DNA from: Priestia abyssalis
GTDB taxonomy: Bacteria > Bacillota > Bacilli > Bacillales > Bacillaceae_H
DNA length: 64,000 nt
Assembly (NCBI RefSeq): GCF_002019595.1
Contig: NZ_KV917369.1
Location: 4,480,624-4,544,623, forward strand
Direction of reading: 5' to 3'
Part shown: positions 43,973-53,165 of the stretch, piece after piece
How the letters are laid out: each line of letters begins with the position of its first letter
How positions within the stretch are numbered: position 1 is the first letter of the stretch
Program-made: the position numbers and the translations under genes
Notes under the pieces: generated by a model
Seen by the model: the letters and a program-made list of their open reading frames with translations, nothing else
The model's database searches: none
What the model was told of the DNA's origin: nothing

Positions 43973-45270
43973 AGAGATTTTATCATATACAAGAGGCGGT
44001 GCTTCTACTTTTTCTGAAGAAATTTTTACGCTCTCATAAATTTTTTCCTTTACCTCTTCAATATTTTCTTGGTTGCTGTAAATAGTGACAAGCGCCTCAC
44101 CTTTTTTCACTTCGTCACCTATTTTCTTTTTAAGCACAAGTCCTACGGCCAAGTCGATTTCAGATTCTTTCGTTGCACGGCCTGCTCCTAAAAGCATAGC
44201 AGCTGTCCCAATTGAATCAGCTACGATTTCTGCAACATATCCATCTTCTTTCGCTTCTAAATCTAGGACATATTTTGCTTGCGGTAATTTAGATGGATCA
44301 TCCACAACTGAACCATCACCGCCCTGTGCGCTTAAAAACACTTTTAACGTTTCAAGCGCCTTCCCGTTTTGAATGACTCCTTCAAGCATATGACGAGCTT
44401 CTTCTAAGCTGTTCGCTTTTTTCGCCAAGTATACCATGTGACTTCCAAGAATTAAGCAAAGTTCTTCCAAATCTTTTGGACCATGCCCCTTTAATGTGTC
44501 AATCGCTTCTTTAACTTCCAAAGCGTTTCCAATGGCAAATCCTAAAGGCTGACTCATATCAGAAATGACAGCCATCGTTTGACGTCCAACATTATTACCG
44601 ATGTTCACCATCGCCTGAGCCAATTCTTTCGCGTCATCTAAATCCTTCATAAACGCCCCTGCCCCAGTCTTAACGTCCAACACAATAGCATCAGCTCCAG
44701 CGGCAATTTTCTTGCTCATAATAGAACTTGCAATAAGGGGAATGCTGTTGACTGTCGCTGTTACATCACGAAGTGCATAAAGTTTTTTATCCGCTGGTGT
44801 TAAATTGCCCGTCTGTCCAATAACGGCTACTTTATTTTTGTTCACTAAATCAATGAACTGCTGTTTATCAATTTCTACATGGAAACCCGATACCGATTCT
44901 AATTTATCAATCGTTCCGCCTGTATGGCCTAGTCCGCGGCCGGACATTTTGGCGACCGGCACTCCGACTGCCGCTACTAAAGGAGCCAGTACAAGCGTCG
45001 TCGTATCGCCAACGCCCCCTGTACTATGCTTATCCACTTTAATGCCTTCAATATCGGATAAATCAATTTGATCGCCCGACTCTACCATAGCCATTGTCAA
45101 ATCCGCTCGTTCTCTTTCTGTCATCCCTTGAAAAAAACTGCCATTCCAAAAGCGCTCATTTGATAATCAGGAATTGAACCGTCTGTAAATCCCTGAACGA
45201 TGAATTGAATTTCTGCTGTCTCAAGCTCTCGTCCATCGCGCTTTTTCTCAATTAAATCAACCATTCTCAT
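43967..45270 (-). pseudogene. pdp: Pyrimidine-nucleoside phosphorylase, frameshifted
   Basis: Phosphorolysis of thymidine and uridine. Downstream of 45124 a 385-residue frame carries the whole catalytic core (DKHSTGGVGDTTTLVLAP, KMSGRGLGHTGGT, SSIMSKKIAAGADAIVLDVK). The missing N-terminus is found just upstream in another frame: ATG 45270 gives MRMVDLIEKKRDGRELETAE and on to DYQMSAFGMAVFF. The two join at a run of seven A on the plus strand (45133-45139) where eight would keep frame. The broken gene would make a 49-residue fragment. It follows punA in a deoB-punA-pdp operon. Slippage or a sequencing error could restore it. Confidence 0.85.
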
Positions 45271-45295
45271 ATGAAACACCTTCTCTATTCAGAAT

Positions 45296-46120
45296 TTAAG
45301 CTAATTCTTTTACAATGCCTTTTACTAGTGATAAAAATTGTTTTTTCACTTTTTCCGTCGTTTCAATAACTTCTTCATGATTTAATGGCTGGTCCAAAAT
45401 CCCCGCAGCCATATTGGAAATACAAGAAATCCCCAAGACTTTCAACCCTGAATGGCGGGCAACAATTACTTCCGGCACAGTGGACATACCAACTGCATCT
45501 CCGCCTAATACACGCAGTGCACGGACTTCTGACGGTGTTTCATAGCAAGGTCCTGTATTTCCTACATATACACCTTCTTGAACTGAAATATTCAGTGTTC
45601 CGGCAACATTTTTAGCTAACTGTCTCAGCTCTTTGCAGTAGGCTTCGGACATATCCGGGAAACGAACACCAAGTTCAGAATCGTTTGGCCCAATCAATGG
45701 ATTGCTTCCCATATTATTAATATGATCAGAAATAATCATTAAATCTCCCGGCTGGAATGCTTCATTCACTCCTCCTGCTGCATTGGTCACGATTAATGTT
45801 TCAACACCGATCGCTTTCATGACACGTACCGGAAATGTCACTTTATCCATGCTGTAGCCTTCATAATAATGAAAGCGTCCTTGCATCGCTACAACGGTTA
45901 CACCATGAATCGTACCAAGAACAAGTTGTCCTGCATGTCCTTCCACTGTGGAAACAGGAAATTCAGGAATTTCTTCGTATGGAATTTTAATGGCATCTTC
46001 AATTTCATCCGCCAGAACCCCCAGTCCCGATCCTAAAATAAGACCAATTGTTGGAGTGGAAGAAAATTTCCCTTTAATATATTGTGCGGATGTTTCAATT
46101 AATTCTCGATTCATATTCAA
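45296..46120 (-). CDS. punA: Purine nucleoside phosphorylase (trimeric type)
   Basis: Guanosine/inosine phosphorylase, 274 residues. Markers are GLILGSGLG (phosphate site, about 24-32), MQGRFHYYEGY (about 78-88), NAAGGVN (about 113-119) and GDAVGMSTVPEV (about 211-222). B. subtilis calls it pupG. Between deoB and pdp on the same strand with 15-bp and 25-bp gaps. Confidence 0.95.
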   Translation of the reverse strand: MNMNRELIETSAQYIKGKFSSTPTIGLILGSGLGVLADEIEDAIKIPYEEIPEFPVSTVEGHAGQLVLGTIHGVTVVAMQGRFHYYEGYSMDKVTFPVRVMKAIGVETLIVTNAAGGVNEAFQPGDLMIISDHINNMGSNPLIGPNDSELGVRFPDMSEAYCKELRQLAKNVAGTLNISVQEGVYVGNTGPCYETPSEVRALRVLGGDAVGMSTVPEVIVARHSGLKVLGISCISNMAAGILDQPLNHEEVIETTEKVKKQFLSLVKGIVKELA

Positions 46121-46135
46121 CTCTCCTATTCCCTT

Positions 46136-47320
46136 TTATGATAGTTCAGCTAAAAAGCTTTTTCCGTATTTCGGCATTTCGATATTGAAATTATCAGCAA
46201 TCGTTGCGCCGATATCTGCGAATGTGCTGCGCAATGGTATTTCTTTTCCACCCTTCATACGCGGGCTGTAAACAATTAGCGGTACATATTCTCTTGTGTG
46301 ATCGGTTCCGTAGTGAACAGGGTCGTTCCCATGATCAGCAGTGATGATCAATAGATCATCTTCTTTTAAATGATCCAGCACTTCCGGTAAGCGCGCATCG
46401 AATTCTTCCAATGCCTCACCATATCCTTTCGGGTCGCGCCGATGGCCAAATAATGCGTCAAAATCCACGAGATTCACAAAGCTCAAGCCTGTAAAATCCA
46501 TCTTTACTGTATCAGCCATTTTATCCATACCATCCATATTGGATTTCGTTCGAAGTGATTGGGTCACACCTTCCCCATCATAAATATCAGAAATTTTTCC
46601 GATTGCAATGACATCAAGCCCTGCGTCCTTCATCTCATTCATTACAGTTCGCCCAAACGGTTTTAGGGCATAATCATGACGGTTCGCTGTTCGTGTGAAC
46701 TTGCCCGGTTCACCTAGAAACGGTCGAGCAATAACACGCCCTACCATATACTTCTCATCTAAAGTCATTTCACGGGCCATTTCACAAATTTTATAAAGCT
46801 CATCGATTGGAACAATCTCTTCATGAGCCGCAATTTGCAATACTGAGTCCGCAGATGTATATACAATAAGGGCCCCTGTTTCTATATGCTCTTTTCCAAG
46901 TTCATCTAAAATTTCCGTACCGGAAGCAGGTTTGTTCCCAATAATTTTTCTGCCTGTTTTTTCTTCAAGCTCTTGAATTAGTTCATCTGGAAACCCGTCT
47001 GAAAACACACGAAAAGGCTGATCAATATGAAGTCCCATGATTTCCCAATGGCCTGTCATCGTGTCTTTCCCAGCTGATGCCTCTTGCATTTTTGTATAAT
47101 AACCCAACGGCTGATCTGCTTTAGCAATCCCTTTAATTTCTCGGATGTTGCTCAATCCTAATTTCCCCATGTTCGGCATCTTTAAGCCGTTCATATGCTC
47201 GGCAATATGCCCTAGTGTATCGGCCCCTTTATCGTTATATTTATCTGCGTCCGGAGCTTCGCCGATTCCAACAGAATCCATTACAATGAGAAATACTCGT
47301 TTATATGTATGTGAAGACAT
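46136..47320 (-). CDS. deoB: Phosphopentomutase
   Basis: Alkaline-phosphatase-superfamily mutase, 394 residues, converting (deoxy)ribose-1-phosphate to the 5-phosphate. Metal sites VMDSVGIGEAPDA (about 13-25), DFDALFGHRRDPKGY (about 285-299) and ITADHGNDP (about 324-332). First gene of the nucleoside operon. B. subtilis drm. Confidence 0.95.
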   Translation of the reverse strand: MSSHTYKRVFLIVMDSVGIGEAPDADKYNDKGADTLGHIAEHMNGLKMPNMGKLGLSNIREIKGIAKADQPLGYYTKMQEASAGKDTMTGHWEIMGLHIDQPFRVFSDGFPDELIQELEEKTGRKIIGNKPASGTEILDELGKEHIETGALIVYTSADSVLQIAAHEEIVPIDELYKICEMAREMTLDEKYMVGRVIARPFLGEPGKFTRTANRHDYALKPFGRTVMNEMKDAGLDVIAIGKISDIYDGEGVTQSLRTKSNMDGMDKMADTVKMDFTGLSFVNLVDFDALFGHRRDPKGYGEALEEFDARLPEVLDHLKEDDLLIITADHGNDPVHYGTDHTREYVPLIVYSPRMKGGKEIPLRSTFADIGATIADNFNIEMPKYGKSFLAELS

Positions 47321-47409
47321 CTTGTTCCCTCCATTTATAAATTTTTCTTACTTGTAACTTTCCCTTTATATATATATTTAACCATGTAAACCATGAGTTT
47401 CCATTTATT

Positions 47410-47423
47410 TGAAAGCGGTTTCT
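47410..47423 (-). promoter_or_regulatory. Candidate catabolite-response element upstream of deoB
   Basis: On the minus strand AGAAACCGCTTTCA differs at one base from the ideal TGAAACCGCTTTCA. It lies 90 bp before deoB. A GTCAGA-AG-TCTGAC palindrome follows at 47442-47456. CcpA control would fit a nucleoside catabolic operon. Confidence 0.45.
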
Positions 47424-47477
47424 TATTGCTCATAATTGGTCAGAAGTCTGACAACATAAGTATAGAACTTTTTTTGC

Positions 47478-47559
47478 AGTTTGTCGAGATGGTAAATACC
47501 ATCTCGACAAACTAAAAGGCATGACTTAAAAAAACGCCAAGGTGTGGATTCCTTGACGT
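47478..47559 (-). terminator. Terminator and second hairpin downstream of xerD
   Basis: On the minus strand ACGTCAAGG / CCTTGGCGT followed by TTTTTTT (47534-47559) begins 4 bp after the xerD stop and is a true terminator. A second, perfect hairpin AGTTTGTCGAGATGGT with a four-base loop follows at 47478-47513. Confidence 0.85.
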
Positions 47560-47563
47560 CTTT

Positions 47564-48457
47564 TTAGGCTCTAGGGTGGAATTGATTATAAACATCTTTA
47601 AGTCTCGTTTTTGTAACATGTGTATAAATTTGAGTAGTCGAAATATCCGCATGCCCCAGCATTTCTTGTACTGCACGCAAATCTGCCCCATTCTCCAATA
47701 AATGTGTGGCAAAAGAATGTCTCAGCGTGTGCGGGGTCAATTCTTTCTCAATTTTTGCTTCTAACGCCAATTTCTTTAAAATTTTCCAAAAACCCTGTCG
47801 TGTCAAACGATTCCCGTGATGATTCACGAAAAGAGCCGTTTCATCCTTTTGCTTTTTTACCAGCAACGGTCGCGCTTGAGTTAAATAAGCCTCCACCGCT
47901 CCCGCAGCCATCCGCCCGATTGGAACAATTCTCTCCTTACTCCCTTTTCCAAAACAGCGAATGAATCCCATCGTTAAATGAACATCATCCAAATTCAAAT
48001 TCATCAACTCTGAAACACGCATTCCCGTTGCATATAAAAGCTCCAGCATCGCTTTATCCCTCACCCCAAAAGGTGTACTGAGATTGGGAATGCTTAAAAG
48101 CGCCTCTACTTCCCCTGCACTTAGTACTTTGGGCAATTTCCTTTCAAGCTGGGGTGTTTCAATATGAACAGAAGGATCCTGTTCCGCCGCTTTTTCCCTT
48201 AGTAAAAATTGATGGAAGGCCCTGATGGACGCAATATGGCGAGCAATCGTTTTAGATGATTTATTTTGTTCATGTAAATGTTTCAAAAACGATAAAATAT
48301 TCACTCTCGTCACATCATTGACGCCGCTTAGCTGCTCTACATGCTTTAAATATTGAACATATTTGACTAAATCGCGTTGATAGGATTCAATCGTATTTTT
48401 CGCTAATCCGCGCTCCACTATTAAATAATGCATAAAATCCTTAATATGTAGTTCCAC
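47564..48457 (-). CDS. xerD: Site-specific tyrosine recombinase XerD (RipX)
   Basis: Chromosome dimer resolution recombinase, 297 residues, acting at dif with XerC/CodV. N-terminal core-binding domain (about 3-85) and catalytic domain with ATGMRVSELM (Arg about 148), HTLRHSFATHLL (about 243-254), LGHADISTTQIYTH (His and nucleophile Tyr about 277). Position beside deoB and yqzK is standard. Confidence 0.95.
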   Translation of the reverse strand: MELHIKDFMHYLIVERGLAKNTIESYQRDLVKYVQYLKHVEQLSGVNDVTRVNILSFLKHLHEQNKSSKTIARHIASIRAFHQFLLREKAAEQDPSVHIETPQLERKLPKVLSAGEVEALLSIPNLSTPFGVRDKAMLELLYATGMRVSELMNLNLDDVHLTMGFIRCFGKGSKERIVPIGRMAAGAVEAYLTQARPLLVKKQKDETALFVNHHGNRLTRQGFWKILKKLALEAKIEKELTPHTLRHSFATHLLENGADLRAVQEMLGHADISTTQIYTHVTKTRLKDVYNQFHPRA

Positions 48458-48463
48458 TGGCCT

Positions 48464-48694
48464 CTACTCCCCGCTATGATAAAAAAGAAACAACCTTTCA
48501 ATCCAGCTTGGCTGCTCGTTTAAGGGCTGCATGTTCGCTACTTTAACGGCTGCCCCTTGTGGTTCATCGTATCTTTGATATTGTTGATACTCTTGCTGAA
48601 CCCACATCATCCCGTAGTAAAAAAGAAACGTGAATCCCGTAAACAAAATGAACACTTTCAATGTTTGATACATCAATTGAATAAAAGCCTTCAT
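48464..48694 (-). CDS. yqzK: YqzK, small membrane protein (DUF4227)
   Basis: 76 residues from the ATG at 48694, 8 bp after GGAGG; an ATG six bases upstream is too close to that site. One membrane helix (about 10-30, VFILFTGFTFLFYYGMMW) and a polar C-terminus ending near WIERLFLFYHSGE. Unknown function, conserved between xerD and fur. Confidence 0.8.
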   Translation of the reverse strand: MKAFIQLMYQTLKVFILFTGFTFLFYYGMMWVQQEYQQYQRYDEPQGAAVKVANMQPLNEQPSWIERLFLFYHSGE

Positions 48695-48801
48695 TTTCAT
48701 ATCCTCCAATTTGTATGCTATTAGAAGATATGCCATGCAGGACAAGTTTTATACATCTATTTAAAATAAAAACCTTCTCCTAGTTGGAAAAGGCCCCAAT
48801 T

Positions 48802-49260
48802 TCATTGTTCATCATCCTTCTGTTTTTCCTGGCAGCGATAACAGATACCATGAAATGTCAGGCGATGATCTTTAATTTTAAAATTCCATTGACGTTCAAC
48901 GATTTCCTCTACATCTTCGAGTAAATCTTCTTGGATTTCATCAACTGCTCCACACTCAATACACACAAGATGATGATGAAAGTGAGCAGCACCTTCCTGC
49001 CTTAGATCGTATCGGGATACACCGTCACCGAAATTAATTTTGTCGACGATTTTCAATTCCGTCAGTAGTTCAAGCGTACGATAAACAGTCGCTAATCCAA
49101 TTTCCGGCGACTTTTCCTTGACGAGGAGATACACATCTTCTGCACTCAAATGATCCTCTTCATGTTCAAGGAGCACCCTCACAGTCGCCTCCCTTTGTGG
49201 TGTAAGCTTATAGCTGGCTGAGTGCAACTGCTGCTTGATTCGTTCAATTCGACTTTCCAT
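48802..49260 (-). CDS. fur: Ferric uptake regulator Fur
   Basis: Iron-responsive repressor, 152 residues from the ATG at 49260 behind GGGAGGGG; the longer frame to 49344 runs through leader sequence. Winged helix (about 15-85, LTPQREATVRVLLEH, GLATVYRTLELLTE), metal sites HFHHHLVC and structural zinc pairs CIEC (about 98-101) and CYRC (about 141-144). The Bacillus family also holds PerR and Zur; position next to yqzK and xerD identifies Fur. Confidence 0.95.
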   Translation of the reverse strand: MESRIERIKQQLHSASYKLTPQREATVRVLLEHEEDHLSAEDVYLLVKEKSPEIGLATVYRTLELLTELKIVDKINFGDGVSRYDLRQEGAAHFHHHLVCIECGAVDEIQEDLLEDVEEIVERQWNFKIKDHRLTFHGICYRCQEKQKDDEQ

Positions 49261-49299
49261 TAAAAAATCCCCTCCCTCGCCATTTACTTCATTATATAC

Positions 49300-49345
49300 A
49301 TAGCACTCTAACGGGCAGTAAGTCCCCTGCAAAGCGGAGGACACT
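49300..49345. repeat. Family D repeat fragment in the fur leader
   Basis: CTCTAACGGGCAGTAAGTCC matches the other D fragments, and with GGACACTGCCC forms a hairpin in the fur 5' leader of about 210 nt. Confidence 0.5.
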
Positions 49346-49460
49346 GCCCATAAAAAATCGATAAATTCAATTATTATCCAAAGTCAGCAAATAAATACGA
49401 ACAATGCGACAGCGTGTCGAATTGTCTTCTTTAGTATATTCTATGCATCAAAAACTTGCC

Positions 49461-49521
49461 AAGTGAATGTTCACTTTATTATAGCAGATGTAGAGAAAGT
49501 GTCAAAATAAAATCATTATAA
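49461..49521 (-). promoter_or_regulatory. fur promoter with operator-like sequences
   Basis: On the minus strand TTGACA (49500-49505), 16-bp spacer, TGC-TATAAT (49478-49483). Upstream, 49507-49521 matches a PerR box (TTATAATGATTTTAT) at 12 of 14 bases. At the start site 49461-49476 is a 7-2-7 inverted repeat, AAGTGAA-TG-TTCACTT. A second PerR-like sequence is at 49544-49558. PerR control of fur is known in B. subtilis. Confidence 0.75.
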
Positions 49522-49555
49522 TCTAGAAGTAATATAGATTATTTTATAATAATTA

Positions 49556-50194
49556 TTACTTATTAATAAAAGTTAAAATCGATTTCATTAAATACGGGGA
49601 CATATAGGCTTCAAAACCTGAAGCTGCCATGACAAACAAAGTCATCCATACGGTAGACAAGCTGTAACGCAAAAAAGCTGAGGATATAGGTTCATGAACT
49701 CCTTTTACAAACTGCTGACGAATGACTTTGAGCGAAAATGAAATAGAGATCGTCGATAAAATAATGAACGCTGGAATTAAAAAAACATTTTGCGGCAATA
49801 CGGAAACAAATGAAAGCAAGAAACCATGAAGCTGCATTTGATTGACTAGAAACCCAACTGTAAACCCAATCATCATCCCTTTTAAAAACAATAACACCAA
49901 TACGACAGGCAATCCAATGATTGAAATTCCTAAAACCCAAATAAAACCAAGATACTTCAAATTATGAACCAGGCTTTGCTGGAACATCTCATTTTTACTC
50001 ACAAACTCTCCAGCAGCGACCTGTCCAAAAAAACGATTCAAATAAAAATAAAGATCTTGTTTTTGCTCCAGATTTAAACTATTGACGACAATGGCTCCAA
50101 AAATCACACCCATTAAAAACAAAACGGTTGTAAACAAATAAATGGAGCTATTTTCCCGAATATGATAAAGACAAAACTGTTTTAACTTTTTCAT
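49556..50194 (-). CDS. spoIIM: Stage II sporulation protein M
   Basis: Engulfment membrane protein, 212 residues, scaffold of the SpoIIDMP machine. Five to six membrane helices; KLKQFCLYHIRENSSIYLFT begins it. Its stop codon lies within the PerR-like sequence upstream of fur. Confidence 0.93.
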   Translation of the reverse strand: MKKLKQFCLYHIRENSSIYLFTTVLFLMGVIFGAIVVNSLNLEQKQDLYFYLNRFFGQVAAGEFVSKNEMFQQSLVHNLKYLGFIWVLGISIIGLPVVLVLLFLKGMMIGFTVGFLVNQMQLHGFLLSFVSVLPQNVFLIPAFIILSTISISFSLKVIRQQFVKGVHEPISSAFLRYSLSTVWMTLFVMAASGFEAYMSPYLMKSILTFINK

Positions 50195-50254
50195 GGTCTT
50201 CCTCCTATCATTCCCTTACTAGATAATATGATAGAGTAAGATTTGTATGCCAGA

Positions 50255-50293
50255 AAATTATGAAGAGGAGGCAAGACCTCCTCTTCATAATTT
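50255..50293. terminator. Hairpin terminator between endoQ-like gene and spoIIM
   Basis: ATTATGAAGAGGAGG / CCTCCTCTTCATAAT with a five-base loop and T runs on both sides. Confidence 0.85.
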
Positions 50294-50340
50294 TTCCTGC
50301 AAAAAGAATGAGAGAAGTTCAATGCATATAGTATTTACCG

Positions 50341-51507
50341 CTAATCTGCCATGACTTTTCCGTATATTCCTCCGCCTCCTGAGTGAATGTCCAGCTCTCC
50401 TTTTCGGGCTTTTAAAATGAGACCGGCAATCGAAGGCTTTACATATTCTTTCAGCTCTTCTTCGGATGCTTCATGTAGTATATACATTTCTGTTCCCACA
50501 AATTGAATAAGTTTATCCAATGTTTTCGCTCCGATACCCGGTATGAAATCCAAAGGTACTTGATGGATATACGGAGGACGACTGATTGGACAATCTGCAG
50601 AGGGCAGTTCCTTAATTCTTTCGGAAACCCCTTTAATAAACTTATGATGGCCGCACTGTGCGCATATCCATTGTGAAGAAGCGGGCTGTTTGTGAAAGCA
50701 TTTTTCACAGACAGTATGATAATATTTTCCTAATAATGGATTTAATCCGTAGTTAGCAGTGATTTTACGTCCATGTTCCTTTTTTAATACTTTTTTCAAT
50801 TCGGTAAAACTTAGTGACTCCATCTTCATTTGCTGATACTCTCTTCCAATCTTGGCAACAGAATGAGCGTCTGAATTAGATAAAAAGGAATATGCCTTTA
50901 ATTCTTCAATTCCGCCTGCCATATCTGTGTTGGCACTTAATCCCAACTCTATTCCGTCTATTAAAGAAGGATTGAATACCTCTGTCAACGAATGCCTTAC
51001 CCCTTTACCATATAGACTTTTAAAAGGAGTGAATACATGGGCCGGAATAAACAGACCGTTTAATTCCTTTACTTTTTCTTGCACAACGCCGGCTTGCTCG
51101 TATATACGCTGGGAACTTAATGTAATGTTTTTCATTCGGGCTCCCAGCCACAACGAAAACTCTGTCATTTCTTTTATGCTTCCGAAATAGACGAGCACAT
51201 GAATGGGCCCATGACAATGCTTATCATAAATCTCAATCTCTGATCCAAGAATTATTGTAAGATTATGGTATCGAAATCCCCCTTCTTCTAACTCCACCAT
51301 TCCTCCTGTTTCGATGTAACGTTCGAATTCACATAGTACTTCAGGAACGTGCCCGTCGATGATACCAATCATATCCATACCTTTACGTCGGGAAGATTCC
51401 TCAATAATGGAGGGAATGGTAAGTGATCGGGAAGCGGTAATCTTAACTGGCTTCCCGGTACCGGTTCTTCCTATATGAATATGTAAGTCCACATAGTAAT
51501 GCTGCAT
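50341..51507 (-). CDS. PHP-domain endonuclease Q family protein (YqxK)
   Basis: Predicted EndoQ, 388 residues, which nicks DNA 5' of deaminated bases such as uracil and hypoxanthine; the family was characterised in Thermococcales and Bacillus pumilus. PHP metal motifs DLHIHIGR (about 7-14), IDGH (about 50-53), HVFTPFKSLYG (about 157-167) and SNSDAH (about 212-217). A zinc ribbon CEKC ... CAQCG (about 273-294) and a C-terminal helix-hairpin-helix (FIPGIGAKTLDKLI) complete it. One base separates it from nudF. Confidence 0.9.
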   Translation of the reverse strand: MQHYYVDLHIHIGRTGTGKPVKITASRSLTIPSIIEESSRRKGMDMIGIIDGHVPEVLCEFERYIETGGMVELEEGGFRYHNLTIILGSEIEIYDKHCHGPIHVLVYFGSIKEMTEFSLWLGARMKNITLSSQRIYEQAGVVQEKVKELNGLFIPAHVFTPFKSLYGKGVRHSLTEVFNPSLIDGIELGLSANTDMAGGIEELKAYSFLSNSDAHSVAKIGREYQQMKMESLSFTELKKVLKKEHGRKITANYGLNPLLGKYYHTVCEKCFHKQPASSQWICAQCGHHKFIKGVSERIKELPSADCPISRPPYIHQVPLDFIPGIGAKTLDKLIQFVGTEMYILHEASEEELKEYVKPSIAGLILKARKGELDIHSGGGGIYGKVMAD

Positions 51508-51508
51508 A

Positions 51509-52060
51509 CTACTCCCCTAACGCGCTTTTTAGTTGTAAATATTGAACGGCATACGCTGTTTTAGCATCATAGATTTGCTGATCCTGGATTAAGCCAAGTG
51601 CTTCTTCTAATGTCACCTCTAGTACGTCAACAAACTCATCTTCATCAAGACTTGCTTTTACTTCCATTTTTCCCAAGTTAGTTGCAATATACAGATGCAC
51701 TAATTCGTCGGCAAATCCCGGTGATGTATAAAACGAAATGAGATGATCCAGGGAAGAACACGTATAACCCGTTTCTTCCTCCAGTTCACGCTTTGCCGTT
51801 ACCTCAGGCTGCTCACCTTTTTCTAATTTACCGGCAGGAATTTCAACCAATACACGCTCCATCGCCTTTCGGTATTGACGAACCATTACAATTTTATGAT
51901 CCTCCGTCAAAGCAATCACTGCTACAGCTCCCGGGTGCTTTATGACTTCGCGCGTACTCGTTTTTCCATTTGGAAGCAGTACTTCTTCATGGTATAAATC
52001 AATGACTCTTCCACCAAATAACTTTTCCGATTTTAAGGTTTTTTCCTTTAAATGCTCCAT
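51509..52060 (-). CDS. nudF: ADP-ribose pyrophosphatase NudF
   Basis: Nudix hydrolase, 183 residues, splitting ADP-ribose to AMP and ribose-5-phosphate. Nudix box GKLEKGEQPEVTAKRELEEE with TGY following (about 76-98). Position before mciZ and yqxK is as in B. subtilis. Confidence 0.93.
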   Translation of the reverse strand: MEHLKEKTLKSEKLFGGRVIDLYHEEVLLPNGKTSTREVIKHPGAVAVIALTEDHKIVMVRQYRKAMERVLVEIPAGKLEKGEQPEVTAKRELEEETGYTCSSLDHLISFYTSPGFADELVHLYIATNLGKMEVKASLDEDEFVDVLEVTLEEALGLIQDQQIYDAKTAYAVQYLQLKSALGE

Positions 52061-52130
52061 TCTCTACACCTCGTTCTAGTTTTTCCCTTTCTTACATACA
52101 TTCTAACATACCGATACCGGGAGGAATAAA

Positions 52131-52283
52131 ATGAAGGTATATGTCATCGACAATGGAATTATTCTAGTCGGTAAAGCGTGGCAAATTCGTGCAAAGCTGA
52201 AGCAATATAGCAAAAAATACGAGTCCGTTTCCAGCTGGATTGAAACGCAGTCCATCCAGTCGTCTCCTGCCAAAAAGAGTTGA
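52131..52283 (+). CDS. mciZ: FtsZ inhibitor MciZ
   Basis: Small sporulation peptide of 50 residues that blocks FtsZ polymerisation in the mother cell. MKVYVIDNGIILVGKAWQIR then AKLKQYSKKYESVSSWI match MciZ; the key LVGKAW-IRAKLK-Y core is intact. The B. subtilis peptide is 40 residues, so there is a C-terminal extension of about ten (TQSIQSSPAKKS). GGGAGG lies 7 bp upstream. CATACATT at 52095-52102 is a perfect SigE -10, with a weak -35. It lies opposite nudF. Confidence 0.9.
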   Translation: MKVYVIDNGIILVGKAWQIRAKLKQYSKKYESVSSWIETQSIQSSPAKKS

Positions 52284-52309
52284 CCACCAAAATGCGGTCA
52301 ACTCTTTTT
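52273..52309 (+). terminator. Terminator of mciZ
   Basis: AAAAGAGTTGACC stem, ten-base loop, GGTCAACTCTTTTT; overlaps the mciZ stop codon. Confidence 0.88.
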
Positions 52310-52343
52310 AATGCTGATAATGTTTAATGTCTGCGGCCTTATC

Positions 52344-52883
52344 CTATATAACCGTTGTCTTAAAGATGTTTTTCATATGGTCGATAAATGTATCATGGTG
52401 ATCTGTAAACGTGGCCATTTTATTGCGATGAGCAACCGTCTTATATCCTCTTGCATAGGCACCGTAAGCGGTTAAGAAGGTGCAAATATCCGTACAAACT
52501 CCGGCTAAATGTACCATTTTGACCCCTCTTTCTTTCAGTTCTTCATCCAGATTTGTTTGGAAAAATGCATCATATTCAGGTTTTTCTATGTAAATAACAT
52601 TCGGATTATGCTTGTTTTGCTCATACCATGTTTGCAGCTCCCCAAATAATTGCTGTCCCCATGTCCCTTTCACATTGTGGGACGGCCAAAGTTCGAAGTG
52701 AGGATCATTTTCCTCATGTCCGTCCATACACACCGCCACTACTTTCCCTTGAGTTAAACATTCACTGGCAAATTCAATGATAGCAGGAACGATATCCTGA
52801 GCTTTTTTTCCGACTGTCAAATTTCCATTATCCGCAACAAAATCATTGCTCATGTCAATGATCAACAAAGCTTCTCTTTCCAT
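52344..52883 (-). CDS. pncA: Nicotinamidase-like cysteine hydrolase
   Basis: Isochorismatase-fold amidase, 179 residues from the ATG at 52883, probably converting nicotinamide to nicotinate in NAD salvage. Catalytic Asp in LLIIDMSNDF (about 10), Lys in EKPEYDAF (about 101) and Cys in LAGVCTDICTF (about 131); metal-site H in CMDGHEENDP. B. subtilis PncA is similar in length and motif. Confidence 0.85.
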   Translation of the reverse strand: MEREALLIIDMSNDFVADNGNLTVGKKAQDIVPAIIEFASECLTQGKVVAVCMDGHEENDPHFELWPSHNVKGTWGQQLFGELQTWYEQNKHNPNVIYIEKPEYDAFFQTNLDEELKERGVKMVHLAGVCTDICTFLTAYGAYARGYKTVAHRNKMATFTDHHDTFIDHMKNIFKTTVI

Positions 52884-53165
52884 TGTTATACCCCTTTTCT
52901 TATCTGGCTCGATATACGACCCCACTATAACTTGGCTCTTTCCGCTTTTCTTCTTTTAGTTTTAAATAGTTTATCACATTCCTTTCCCTTCTTTCCAAAA
53001 GAATTAGAATTTTCAATTGGATGAAAAAACGTTATTGAATAGCCGAATAAGAGCCATTTAGTTCGGAAGAAACATCTTATTTGAGTTCAAGCTTCTTTTC
53101 ACGCTACAATAATTGAAATGCAATCATTAAGTAAAACTGCATACGAGAGAAACGGGGGTATATAG

